A stretch of DNA of 64,000 bases from CAIWHR01 sp963709525. Lineage in GTDB: Bacteria; Pseudomonadota; Gammaproteobacteria; Burkholderiales; Casimicrobiaceae. The notes beneath the pieces are model-generated. The model was given only the letters and a program-made list of their open reading frames with translations, made no database searches and was not told the origin of the DNA. The position numbers and the translations under genes are program-made. Each line of letters opens with the position of its first letter. The stretch's first letter is position 1. Location of the stretch: NCBI GenBank assembly GCA_963709525.1, contig CAVPXB010000010.1:62001-126000 (forward strand), given 5' to 3'. Below are positions 17,679 through 26,202 of this stretch, piece by piece.

Positions 17679-17854
17679 GATTTTGGCGGCGACGAGCGAC
17701 CCGCGGCGGCGGGTGGCCGCGGCGTCGCCGGCACGTCGGAGTTCATTTTCTTGACGAACATGCGAGCGAAATAGATCCCCATGACCAGCGTAATCAGGAT
17801 GGCGGCCAGGCTGAGCAGGCCGACATCGGTACCGAACAGTTCCTTCCACGCCAT
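17675..17854 (-). CDS. DUF3149 small membrane protein
   Basis: 59-residue single-pass membrane protein. The opening AWKELFGTDVGLLSLAAI, with one hydrophobic helix to FARMFVKKMNSD, is the DUF3149 signature. The tail is proline-rich and ends SSPPKS. The stop TAG lies in the CTAG end of repeat B, so the original C-terminus may have been different before the repeat arrived. Function unknown. Confidence 0.75.
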   Translation of the reverse strand: MAWKELFGTDVGLLSLAAILITLVMGIYFARMFVKKMNSDVPATPRPPAAAGRSSPPKS

Positions 17855-18338
17855 GACGCTCCTCCTCCCCGAGAATCCAGGCGTCAGTCTAGGGATATTC
17901 CGCCGATCCGCCTTGACCGGTGTCAATGGTCTGACGGGTGTGCTCGTCGTGGCGGCCACGTTGTTGCTGGCCGCTTGCCAGCCGATTGCCCGGACAACGC
18001 TGCCAGCCGCGCCGGGACCGGCGATGATGGCTGCCCCGCCGGCGCTCGCGAGCCCGGCGAAGGACACGCAGTCGACACCCAAGGCGGTCCCGCTGCCGTC
18101 GATGGATCTGCCCCCCGGTCCCATCTACATCTGCGATGTCGCCGGCGTGCGCAGCGCGCTGGTGCTGCCCGAAGGCATCGAGGGACTTTGCCGCCGGCAT
18201 CCGGAAATGGGGCCGTGCAAGTACGAACGCGAGTCCTGCCGCCAGCGCGGCGGCAGGGTGTTGACGTCGAAGGGCGAGGAGATCACGCGGGCGGTCGAGG
18301 ACGCCTACGACCAACGCGTCCGTCGCGTCCGAATCTAG
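17853..18338 (+). CDS. Cysteine-rich hypothetical lipoprotein
   Basis: Unrecognised. A hydrophobic stretch VLVVAATLLLAACQP carries a lipobox, followed by a proline- and alanine-rich linker and a compact cysteine-containing domain (PIYICDVAGVRSALVLPEGI, CRRHPEMGPC, ERESCRQRGGRV) with five cysteines. The start is uncertain: ATG 17853 overlaps the divergent DUF3149 start, and TTG 17911 is an alternative. The final codons RVRRVRI run into CTAG of repeat B', which provides the TAG stop. Confidence 0.6.
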   Translation: MTLLLPENPGVSLGIFRRSALTGVNGLTGVLVVAATLLLAACQPIARTTLPAAPGPAMMAAPPALASPAKDTQSTPKAVPLPSMDLPPGPIYICDVAGVRSALVLPEGIEGLCRRHPEMGPCKYERESCRQRGGRVLTSKGEEITRAVEDAYDQRVRRVRI

Positions 18339-18432
18339 TGTTCTGCTTCGTAGATAGAGGTACCAGGGAAAACGATGGATTCCGGTCCATGCCGGCGTTG
18401 CAAATCCTCGCAATGGCATGGGCCATTGCTGC
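18335..18432. repeat. Partial, rearranged copy of repeat family B
   Basis: The first 45 bases match the left end of the copy at 17513 (CTAGTGTTCTGCTTCGTAGA onward) with few differences. The core then follows in the opposite orientation (GTTGCAAATCCTCGCAATGG ... CCATTGCTGC). The right terminal repeat is missing. It abuts the stop codon of the metallopeptidase gene at 18447. Confidence 0.75.
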
Positions 18433-18446
18433 CGGGCGGAAACGGG

Positions 18447-19373
18447 TCAGAGCTGGCGGGCAGCGAAGGTGTTGCAGTTGCGCATGTCGCCGGTCTCCAG
18501 TCCGACCTTGAACCAGCGCTGTCGCTGTGCGGCCGAGCCATGCGTGAACGCGTCGGATACGACGTAGCCCTGGGTTTTCTTCTGGATCATGTCGTCGCCG
18601 ACGGCAGCCGCCGCCCGGAACCCTTCCTCGATGTCGCCGGCTTCGAGGAGATTGCGGCGTTGCGCGAAATGCCCCCACACGCCGGCGAAACAGTCGGCTT
18701 GCAGCTCCAGCCGCACCGACAGCGCGTTGCGGGCACGGGCGTCGCCGCGGCTCGCCTGCTCGTCGAACTGGCGCATGATCCCGGTGACGTTCTGCACGTG
18801 GTGGCCGATCTCGTGCGCGATGACATACGCCTGCGCAAAATCGCCCGGCGCGCCGAAGCGCCGTGCCAGTTCGTTGAAGAACGCCGTGTCGAGATAGACG
18901 TCGCGATCGGCCGAGCAATAGAACGGACCGGCGGAGGCGCTGGCACGGCCGCAGGCGGACCGGACCACGCCGCTGAAGAGGACGAGCTTGGGCGGGTCGT
19001 AGCGGGAGCCCATCGCCTTGAAGACCGCAGTCCAGACATCCTCGGTGTCGCCCAGCACGCGGGCGACGAACTCCTTGGCCGGATCCTTCGCTCGCGGCGG
19101 CTGCGCGGCCGGCCCTCCCGGCACCGGGCGCTGCGGACCATAACCCGGCGCCGGTTGCCGGGGCGCCGATACGGGAATGCTCTCCCCGCCGCCCAGCATG
19201 TCCATCGGATTGACGCCGAACAGCAGGCTCACGATCACCACCAGCACCATCGCGCCGCCGCCGAGCTTCATCCCGCCGCCGGAAAACCCGCCGCCGGATG
19301 ATCCGCCCCCGGAGCCGGAATCGCCGGTGCGGTCCTCGACGTTGTCGCTCTTGCGGAAATCACCCCAGCGCAT
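18447..19373 (-). CDS. YpfJ-type neutral zinc metallopeptidase
   Basis: Membrane-anchored metallopeptidase of the Zn_peptidase (PF04228) family, 308 residues. The N-terminus MRWGDFRKSDNVEDR is the family opening. It is followed by glycine-rich linkers and one hydrophobic helix (GAMVLVVIVSLLFGVNPMDM). The zinc site is VIAHEIGHHVQNVTGIM (HExxH at about residue 193), with the downstream RLELQADCFAGVWGHFA that supplies the third ligand. Substrate unknown. Confidence 0.9.
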   Translation of the reverse strand: MRWGDFRKSDNVEDRTGDSGSGGGSSGGGFSGGGMKLGGGAMVLVVIVSLLFGVNPMDMLGGGESIPVSAPRQPAPGYGPQRPVPGGPAAQPPRAKDPAKEFVARVLGDTEDVWTAVFKAMGSRYDPPKLVLFSGVVRSACGRASASAGPFYCSADRDVYLDTAFFNELARRFGAPGDFAQAYVIAHEIGHHVQNVTGIMRQFDEQASRGDARARNALSVRLELQADCFAGVWGHFAQRRNLLEAGDIEEGFRAAAAVGDDMIQKKTQGYVVSDAFTHGSAAQRQRWFKVGLETGDMRNCNTFAARQL

Positions 19374-19454
19374 GAATGGCCCCTTCTCCCGGATCGATCG
19401 TGATCAGCGTGACGAAAACCGGCGGTCGAATTTCGCCGTCGACCGGACCCGGGC

Positions 19455-20417
19455 TCAAGGGATGACGACGACGGTCTTGCCGCGTCCGTGACCCGATTCC
19501 ATCCGGCGTTGGGCAGTCGCGACCTCGGACATGGCGATGCGATGCGCAATCGTCGGTTTCAGGACGCCGGCCCGGGCATGGCGGGCCAGGCGTTCCCACA
19601 TCGCGGCGCCCGGCCTCAGCGTGATCGGCACCACGCGATGCCGTGACATCAGCCGCGCCGCGAGCGAAGCCATGGCCCCCATCGCCGCGGCACGGAAGCT
19701 GCCGTTGGTGTTCAGGTACACGCCTTCGGGCGTCAATGCCGAGCGGCAGGAGAAATAGTCGCTGCTGCATGCGGCGTCGAAAACGACATCGTAGCGAACC
19801 CCGCCGTGGCGAAAATCGCTGCGAGTGTAGTCGATCACCGCATCGGCACCAAGCTCACGGACGAACTCCCCGTTGGCCGGACCGCAGACGGCAGTCACCG
19901 AGGCGCCCATGTGCCTGGCGAGTTGTACGGCGTAGTGACCCACCCCTCCGGCCGCCGCGGTGATCAGCACGCGCTGCCCCGCTTTGAGGTCCGCGTGATC
20001 CTCGAGCGCCAGCACTGCAGTACCGGCAGCGATAGGCAGCGCCGCTGCAGCGTCGAAATCGACACCGTCGGGAATGGCCGCGAGCTGTGAAGCGGTGGCG
20101 CAGATGAACTCGGCGGCTGAGCCTTGCCGCCGCAACGGAGAAAGCGCGCCGAACACGCGCTGCCCGACCCAGTACCCCGTGGCACCGCCGCCGACCCCCA
20201 CGATCTCGCCGGCGAAGTCGACGCCGGTGCCCCGAGGGGGACGCTCGAACATCGGGATCAGCGCCAGGTGTCCGCTGCGCAGCTTCCAGTCCAGGGGATT
20301 GAGGCTTGCGGCGCGGACGCGAATCTTGAGTTCGCCCGCGGCCGGTGCCGGCTCCGGCACTTCGGCGAGCACCAGCACGTCGGGCGCACCGTATCGATCG
20401 TAGCGCAAGGCAAGCAT
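19455..20417 (-). CDS. MDR-family NAD(P)-dependent alcohol dehydrogenase / quinone oxidoreductase
   Basis: Medium-chain dehydrogenase/reductase without the catalytic or structural zinc-ligand clusters, 320 residues. Opening LRYDRYGAPDVLVLAEVPEP, then SLNPLDWKLRSGHL and GTGVDFAGEIVGVG. The cofactor site is VLITAAAGGVGHYAVQLARH (AxxGGVG). Closest in type to the zinc-independent quinone/zeta-crystallin group that reduces quinones or enones. Substrate undetermined. It lies 84 bases downstream of the esterase gene on the same strand. Confidence 0.85.
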   Translation of the reverse strand: MLALRYDRYGAPDVLVLAEVPEPAPAAGELKIRVRAASLNPLDWKLRSGHLALIPMFERPPRGTGVDFAGEIVGVGGGATGYWVGQRVFGALSPLRRQGSAAEFICATASQLAAIPDGVDFDAAAALPIAAGTAVLALEDHADLKAGQRVLITAAAGGVGHYAVQLARHMGASVTAVCGPANGEFVRELGADAVIDYTRSDFRHGGVRYDVVFDAACSSDYFSCRSALTPEGVYLNTNGSFRAAAMGAMASLAARLMSRHRVVPITLRPGAAMWERLARHARAGVLKPTIAHRIAMSEVATAQRRMESGHGRGKTVVVIP

Positions 20418-20501
20418 GCGAAAGTCCTCAGCGACCGTCGAGCGCGTGCAGGGACGGCGCGGCCCGTTCTTCGACCGACCGGCCGCCGTCAGGAATGGCC
20501 C

Positions 20502-21620
20502 TCATGGCTTCAACGCACGGTAAAGGAAGGGAAGGCTCGTGTCCATCCGGTAGTCGATGTCGGAATGGTTGTCGTCGAACTCCTCGTAGGTGTGGCGGAT
20601 GCCGGCCTCGGCGAGGCGCTGCGACAGCACGCGGTTGCCGTAGTGGATGTGGTACTGGTCGCGCCATCCGCAGTCGATGTAGACGCCGCGCAGCGTGGCG
20701 AGATTCGACCGGTAGCGCGCGACGAGATTGACCGGGTCGTGCCGGAGCCAGTTCTTCCAGCGTGCGCGGATGAGCTCCCCGGTTTCGAGATTGAAGGGGA
20801 GGCGGAACCCCAACGGCGCATCGGGGTCGGGATCGTAGGACGCTGCCATGCACACGTTCATGAGCGTGTGCCCTTCGCCGAGGGAAAGCTTCTCCTTGCC
20901 CCATACCGCGTCGAGAAAGCGCGCGACGCGCCCGTCGTCGAGGCCCTCGGCAAGTCCCTTGCTTGCCGGCGTCTCGCTGCGCGCGCGCCACGCGCCTTCG
21001 CGGCGCCCGGGCTCGCGATAGCGCGAGAGCTCGTCCAGCGTGTTGGGCCAGTCGCAGCGGTAGACGAAATCGAAACCCGCGTCGCCCGAATGATCGGCGA
21101 TCGCTCCCCAGTGCCGCGCGTACTTCATGCCATGGATGATCGCGCCATAGCCGCCCGACGACTTGCCGAAACACCCGCGGTGCTCGCGCGAGGCGAGGGT
21201 GCGGAACTCGCGGTCGACGAAAGGAATGATTTCCTGCGTCAGGTAATCGGCATAGCGGCCGATCGCCGGCGAATTGATGTACTGGTTGCCGCCCAGCGCC
21301 GTGAAGCAGTCGGGGAATACGACGATGGCCGCACCCATCTTCCGCCCGTGGACGAGCCGCGCCACGCGCTCCGGCACGTTGTCGCTGAAGGGCTTCCAGT
21401 TGGTGTGGGCGGGGCCCGATCCGGTGAATCCGACCAGATCGTAGAGGACCGGAAACCGCCGGCCGCGGCCGCGCGTGGCGCCCTCGTCGTACTGCGGCGG
21501 CAGCCACACGGCGACCTTGCGCAGGTGCGGATCGGCAAGCGGGTTGTCGGCGAGAATCCTGGACGTGTGCAGGAGCACGACCAGCGTGCCGGAATCCTTG
21601 AGCGGGCGTTTTCGGGCCAT
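20502..21620 (-). CDS. Esterase D/PHB-depolymerase-like alpha/beta hydrolase
   Basis: Cytoplasmic serine hydrolase of the putative-esterase (PF00756) type, 372 residues. There is no signal peptide. Features are VAVWLPPQYDEG, FPVLYDLVGFTGSG, AIVVFPDCFTALGGNQYINS, the nucleophile elbow GCFGKSSGGYGAI (GKSSG), an acid in IYDCGWRDQY-like context (VYIDCGWRDQYHIHYGN) and a late His (FDDNHSDIDYRM). A natural substrate cannot be read from the sequence. Confidence 0.85.
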   Translation of the reverse strand: MARKRPLKDSGTLVVLLHTSRILADNPLADPHLRKVAVWLPPQYDEGATRGRGRRFPVLYDLVGFTGSGPAHTNWKPFSDNVPERVARLVHGRKMGAAIVVFPDCFTALGGNQYINSPAIGRYADYLTQEIIPFVDREFRTLASREHRGCFGKSSGGYGAIIHGMKYARHWGAIADHSGDAGFDFVYRCDWPNTLDELSRYREPGRREGAWRARSETPASKGLAEGLDDGRVARFLDAVWGKEKLSLGEGHTLMNVCMAASYDPDPDAPLGFRLPFNLETGELIRARWKNWLRHDPVNLVARYRSNLATLRGVYIDCGWRDQYHIHYGNRVLSQRLAEAGIRHTYEEFDDNHSDIDYRMDTSLPFLYRALKP

Positions 21621-21689
21621 TGCGGGAGTCTTTCGAATCGAGTGGGCGAGTCCGCCGCGGCGCCGCCGTCGCGGCAAAGTGCGCCGGCG

Positions 21690-22181
21690 TCAGGCTTTCC
21701 GCTTCGCCGCCTTCTTCTTCTTCTTCTTCAGCAGCATCGTGCCCCGGCATTGCTCCGCGCCGCAGCGGCATTCGAATGCAGCGCGGACCTTGCGCGTGAC
21801 CCGGCCGTCGTAGGAGAGCCGGTAGTCGTAGGTCAGCTCCTCGCCGCTGCGGATCTTGCGCAGCGCCTCGATGAACACGCGTCCATCGTCGTCTTCGGAG
21901 GTGAGGCAGTTGGGATCGCAGGAGTGATTGATCCAGCGTGCGGCGTTTCCCTTGACGCCGGCATCGATGACGCGGCTGTCCGACAGCTCGAAGATGAACG
22001 TGTGGTAGGGATTGTCGGGATCGCTGTCCGGACGCAGCGAGGCGATGTCCCAGGTCGTGAGATCGCCCTTGTACTCGATGACGGTCTTGCCCTTGCGGAT
22101 CTTGCGCGCGGCGAACACGCCGCGGCCGTGAATGGCGGAATTGCGAACGGTGTAGGCGCGCTTCTTCTTGGTTTCGGGCAT
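21690..22181 (-). CDS. SET-domain protein-lysine methyltransferase
   Basis: Transfers methyl groups from AdoMet to protein lysines. SET motifs are complete: IHGRGVFAARKIRKGKTVIEY, then AARWINHSCDPNC (NHSCDPN), then GEELTYDYRLSYD. A post-SET cysteine cluster (FECRCGAEQCRGTML) would bind zinc. The C-terminus is a run of lysines (LLKKKKKKAAKRKA) that could bind nucleic acid. Length 163 residues. It lies upstream of, and on the same strand as, the esterase gene. Targets in bacteria are unknown. Confidence 0.9.
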   Translation of the reverse strand: MPETKKKRAYTVRNSAIHGRGVFAARKIRKGKTVIEYKGDLTTWDIASLRPDSDPDNPYHTFIFELSDSRVIDAGVKGNAARWINHSCDPNCLTSEDDDGRVFIEALRKIRSGEELTYDYRLSYDGRVTRKVRAAFECRCGAEQCRGTMLLKKKKKKAAKRKA

Positions 22182-22337
22182 GGGTGGCGGGTGAAGGAAG
22201 AGTGGAGGTCGAGGATGACGGGCGGCGACGCGCGGGAGCGAGGGCCAGGGCCGCGGCGACCACGATTCTAGCCTGCCGCGCCCGCCGCGCGTCGATGCCG
22301 CCGGAGAAGTCCCTCCGCGCGCGCCCGACAGCCGCCG

Positions 22338-23516
22338 TCACAGCATCGGCACCCCGACGGGCTCGCCGCGCTCGCCGCGCTCATAGACCACGTTGGCGCG
22401 GCCGACGATCAGCGCGTCAAGTGCTCCGATGCGACCGATGTCCTTCTTGGAATACGGCAGCTTGTGCAGCAGATAGCGCAGCGCGTTCAAGCGCGCGCGC
22501 TTCTTGCAATCGGACTTGATGACCGTCCACGGCGCGTCGGCGGTGTCGGTGTAGAAGAACATTGCCTCCTTGGCCTTGGTGTATTCGTCCCATTTGTCGA
22601 GCGATGCCAGGTCGATCGGCGACAGTTTCCATTGCTTCAGCGGATGCACTTTGCGTTCCTTGAATCGCCGCCGCTGCTCCCCGCGACTCACCGAGAACCA
22701 GAACTTGAAGAGGTGCGTGCTGTTGTGCACGAGCATGCGCTCGAACTCGGGCGCCTGACGCATGAACTCGAGGTATTCCTGCGGGTCGCAAAAGCCCATC
22801 ACGCGCTCGACGCCGGCACGGTTGTACCAGGACCGATCGAACAGCACGATCTCGCCGGCGGTCGGCAGGTGCTCGGCATAGCGCTGAAAATACCACTGGC
22901 CACGCTCCTGCTCGGTGGGTTTTTCCAGCGCCACGACCCGCGCGCCGCGCGGATTCAGGTGTTCCATGAAGCGTTTGATGGCGCCGCCCTTGCCGGCAGC
23001 ATCGCGACCCTCGAACAGCACCACGACCTTCTGCTTGTGGTCCTTGACCCAGGCCTGCAACTTGAGGAGCTCGACCTGCAGGCGATACTTCTGCTGTTCG
23101 TAGTTCTTGCGCGACATCAGGTTCTTGTACGGGTAGGCGCCGGTACGCCAGTTGTCGGCGAGTTCGTCGTCGGGGCTCGTCGGCAGCCGCTGCGCGAGGT
23201 CCTGCTGCTCGCGCAGCATCTGCCGCATCAGGGCGACTGCGTCCTCCGGCGAGCGTCCGGCCAGGATGTCCTCGAACGCCTGCAATTGCGCGGTGTTCGC
23301 GGACACCACGTTCTCGCCGACGGCATGGCGCTCGATGGCGTCTGCGTCGGTCGTGGGGCCGATGTCGCCCGCCGCCACCGTGCGCGGGCGCGGTGTCCGG
23401 TGCGGCTTCGGCGGCGCCACCGGGATCTTCGTCGCGGTGCCTGCGGTCCTGGGTGTTCGCGCGGCCGACGCTGCTCGGGCGCTTGCCGGTTTCGGTTTGC
23501 GGGGCGGGGTGGTCAT
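22338..23516 (-). CDS. ppk2: Polyphosphate kinase 2
   Basis: PPK2-type nucleotide kinase that uses polyphosphate, 392 residues. An Ala/Pro/Lys-rich tail of about 60 residues precedes the catalytic part. Walker A is VLFEGRDAAGKGGAIKRF and Walker B EIVLFDRSWYNRAGVERVMG. The lid is FSVSRGEQRRRFKERKVHP, followed by KLSPIDLASLDKWDEYTKAK. The single P-loop domain places it in class I. It links polyphosphate stores to GTP or ATP regeneration. Confidence 0.95.
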   Translation of the reverse strand: MTTPPRKPKPASARAASAARTPRTAGTATKIPVAPPKPHRTPRPRTVAAGDIGPTTDADAIERHAVGENVVSANTAQLQAFEDILAGRSPEDAVALMRQMLREQQDLAQRLPTSPDDELADNWRTGAYPYKNLMSRKNYEQQKYRLQVELLKLQAWVKDHKQKVVVLFEGRDAAGKGGAIKRFMEHLNPRGARVVALEKPTEQERGQWYFQRYAEHLPTAGEIVLFDRSWYNRAGVERVMGFCDPQEYLEFMRQAPEFERMLVHNSTHLFKFWFSVSRGEQRRRFKERKVHPLKQWKLSPIDLASLDKWDEYTKAKEAMFFYTDTADAPWTVIKSDCKKRARLNALRYLLHKLPYSKKDIGRIGALDALIVGRANVVYERGERGEPVGVPML

Positions 23517-23699
23517 GATCGGGGATGCTCCAATGGAGATTGCGGCGACGCGGTGCGGGCGCGAATCCGGGGTGGGGGCCAGCGGCCATTATCGCGCGCC
23601 GCCAGCCGGTGCGGGAGACTCGTCGCACGTTGACCCGGACCCGGGCCGAGGTGTAGCGTCTGCCGCTCCCCGAAGCGCACGGCCAACGAGGATCCCGCA

Positions 23700-25937
23700 A
23701 TGGCGAAACGAGCGAAGGCAACGACCGAAGTGCACGCGGCGCCCCGTCGCGCACCCGGCGCGTCGCGGGAAAAACCCGCCCGCGCGCCGCGCAGAAAGCC
23801 GGCGGATTCGCTTGGGGGTCGGCTCTACGACGCGCGACCGGATCGTGTCGATCTGCGCGATCGGCCTTATGCGCCGCCTCTGCGATCGCTGCCCCCGGTG
23901 TTTCCGGACGACCAGGGCGTCGCGCGCTGGTTGCCGGGCTACATCGCTGCCGGGCTGGTCCGCGACCAGCGTCGTGACGGCGCGTGCACGGGCTTCGGTC
24001 TCGCCTGCGTCATCAACTACCTCTACTGGATTCGCGGCGCGGGGGCAGACCCGGCGACGGCCCATGTATCGGTAAGCCCGCGAATGCTCTATGAGCTAGC
24101 GCGCCGTTACGACGAATGGCCCGGCGAGCAGTACGACGGGTCGTCGTGCCGGGGAGCGCTCAAAGGCTGGCACAAGCACGGGGTCTGCAGCGAGTCGTTG
24201 TGGGCTTACCGGGACGCCAAGGGGAGAGCGGTGCTGCTGTCGCCCGAACCGGGGTGGGAGCGCGACGCCATCGGGCGGCCGCTGGGCGTCTATTACCGCG
24301 TCGACGGGCAGTCGATCACCGATTTGCAGGCCGCCATCGCCGATATCGGCGCCGTCTACGTCTCGGTGCGCACGCATCCGGGTTGGATCCGCGTGCCGGC
24401 GATGCCCGTGCCGCGGCACCATCGCGACTTCCCGCTGATACCGCTGCCCGAGCCCGGCGAAAAGCAGCGCGGCGGACATGCGCTGGCGCTGGTCGGCTAC
24501 AACGAGCGGGGATTCGTCGTGCAGAATTCCTGGGGCGTCGGTTGGGGCGCGCAGGGCTTTGCGGTGCTGCGCTACGACGACTGGGCGGCGCACGCGACGG
24601 ACGCCTGGGTCTGCGCGCTCGGCGTCCCCCAGGAACCGACGGCGACGCGCGTGGCCGGCGTTCGCTGGCCGGTCGCGAGCGGTCGTTCGTTGTCGACCTG
24701 GGATGCCGGCGTGACCAATCCGCACAACCCGTCGGACGATCCCTGGCCGATCGACCGCGAGTATCTCAACCCGGCGTACGAACCATGGAGCACGGCGGAG
24801 GCCTACGCGCACACGCTGATCTCGGGCAACGATGGCGTGGTCGAGGTCGCCGACGTGACGCGGGGAGTGGCCGGCGATGCGACCGCGTACGTGCGCGAAA
24901 TCGCCGTCGCGCGGCCGCTTGCATGGGCCAGTGCATCGGGTACGACCGCATTGCGGCTCGTGGTTTACGCGCACGGCGGCCTCAACGCCGAGGCGGAGTC
25001 GATCGCGCGCATCAGGGTCCTGGCGCCGTATTTCGGCGCCAACGGCGTTTACCCGTTATTCCTCACCTGGAAGACGGGTCCGCTCGACACGCTGCTGGAC
25101 GTGTTCGCCGACAAGGTGCGCGCGTTCTTCGGTGTCGATGCGGACGGCCGGTCTGGCGCGCTGCTCGGCATCGATGACGAGCAATGGGACCGCGGTGTCG
25201 ATCGTCTGGCGCGCTTCACGGTCAAGGGACTGTGGACCGAGATGCGTCAAAACGCGCGGCGCGGCGCGCGCGAAGGACGCGTGCTGGATCTGCTGGCCGG
25301 CGCCCTGGGCGAATTGCGCGACGCCTGTCGCGAAGCGGGGAAAACGCTGGATGTGCACTTTGTCGGCCACTCGGCAGGATCGATCCTGCTCGGGCATCTC
25401 CTCGATCGGCTCGGTGCCGCAGCGGAGCCGGCGCGCGTCGGCAGCTGCACGTTGTTCGCCGCCGCGTGTTCGACGCGCTTCGCCCTTGCGCACTACGTCG
25501 ACGCAAATCCGGCGGTGCTCATGCCCGATCGCATCGCGCTCCATCACCTGTCCGACAAGAACGAGAAGGACGATTTCCTCGTCGGTTCCGCGGCGAACAA
25601 CCTCTACGGAAAGTCGCTGCTCTACCTCGTCAGCCGGGCGTTGGACGACGAGCGGAAAATGCCGCTCCTCGGGATGGAGCGCGCGCTCGACCCGGCCTGC
25701 AATACCAGCGACTACTGGGCGGCAAGCGAACTCCCGTCGCTCGAGCGGCTGCAGGCGGGCGTCGCGGCGGCAGCGAAGCTTGCATGGGCGGCGCCCGAAG
25801 TGCGGGTCACCCGCACGGGAGAAACCGTCACCGCCAGCCACGGTTCCTTCGACAACAACATCGAGCTGGTTGCCACGCTGATCCGCCGCATCACGGGCGG
25901 CGAACCGGCCACCGAAATCGAATGGCTCGACTATTAG
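23700..25937 (+). CDS. Papain-like (C1) cysteine peptidase fused to an alpha/beta hydrolase
   Basis: 745-residue two-enzyme protein. A basic tail (residues 1-40, many Lys/Arg) leads to a C1-type peptidase: oxyanion Gln90 in VRDQRRDGACTGFG, nucleophile Cys96 six residues later as in papain, then His260 (GGHALALVGYN) and Asn276 (FVVQNSWGVGWG). A linker of about 110 residues follows. From about 420 comes an alpha/beta hydrolase: LRLVVYAHGGLNAE, the nucleophile elbow VHFVGHSAGSILLGHL (Ser558), and a possible late His in SHGSFDNN. No signal peptide is evident. I know no characterised protein with this architecture. The frame is intact. A tiny basic protein is encoded convergently. Confidence 0.85.
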   Translation: MAKRAKATTEVHAAPRRAPGASREKPARAPRRKPADSLGGRLYDARPDRVDLRDRPYAPPLRSLPPVFPDDQGVARWLPGYIAAGLVRDQRRDGACTGFGLACVINYLYWIRGAGADPATAHVSVSPRMLYELARRYDEWPGEQYDGSSCRGALKGWHKHGVCSESLWAYRDAKGRAVLLSPEPGWERDAIGRPLGVYYRVDGQSITDLQAAIADIGAVYVSVRTHPGWIRVPAMPVPRHHRDFPLIPLPEPGEKQRGGHALALVGYNERGFVVQNSWGVGWGAQGFAVLRYDDWAAHATDAWVCALGVPQEPTATRVAGVRWPVASGRSLSTWDAGVTNPHNPSDDPWPIDREYLNPAYEPWSTAEAYAHTLISGNDGVVEVADVTRGVAGDATAYVREIAVARPLAWASASGTTALRLVVYAHGGLNAEAESIARIRVLAPYFGANGVYPLFLTWKTGPLDTLLDVFADKVRAFFGVDADGRSGALLGIDDEQWDRGVDRLARFTVKGLWTEMRQNARRGAREGRVLDLLAGALGELRDACREAGKTLDVHFVGHSAGSILLGHLLDRLGAAAEPARVGSCTLFAAACSTRFALAHYVDANPAVLMPDRIALHHLSDKNEKDDFLVGSAANNLYGKSLLYLVSRALDDERKMPLLGMERALDPACNTSDYWAASELPSLERLQAGVAAAAKLAWAAPEVRVTRTGETVTASHGSFDNNIELVATLIRRITGGEPATEIEWLDY

Positions 25938-25943
25938 GGACCG

Positions 25944-25957
25944 CCCCGCTGGCGGGG
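25944..25957. terminator. GC hairpin between convergent genes
   Basis: CCCCGC and GCGGGG with a two-base loop, in the 23 bases that separate the peptidase-hydrolase stop from the stop of the small basic gene. Likely a shared terminator, without a T-tract. Confidence 0.45.
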
Positions 25958-25960
25958 GGG

Positions 25961-26107
25961 TCAGCGTCCCTTGGCGCTCGCCTTGGTGCGCACGGCCACC
26001 CTGGGAACGACCGCCGGCGGGCGCGGGTGCGCCGGCGTGTTGCCGGCGGGGGCTCCGGTCTTGCCTTTGAGTCCGGGGAACGGCGTGCTGCCTTTGCCTT
26101 TGGTCAT
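25961..26107 (-). CDS. Small basic hypothetical protein
   Basis: 48-residue ORF from ATG 26107 with a strong ribosome site (AAGGAG, 6 bases before the ATG). The sequence is rich in Lys, Gly and Pro (TKGKGSTPFPGLKGKTG ... RTKASAKGR), has no predicted membrane segment and looks disordered. It lies downstream of yaeQ on the same strand and converges on the peptidase-hydrolase gene. Not recognised. Confidence 0.5.
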   Translation of the reverse strand: MTKGKGSTPFPGLKGKTGAPAGNTPAHPRPPAVVPRVAVRTKASAKGR

Positions 26108-26202
26108 CGTGTGCTCCTTCGCGATAATGGCCGGGTGACGTTGCCAGGACGATTGTCGGGCAGCGGCATCGTTTGCGCAATCGGGGGCGGCAATGCCCCG
26201 CG

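Noticed and set aside
20124..22271. A 715-codon plus-strand frame across the esterase and SET genes
   Set aside because: Runs opposite to three well-supported minus-strand genes and shows no domain.
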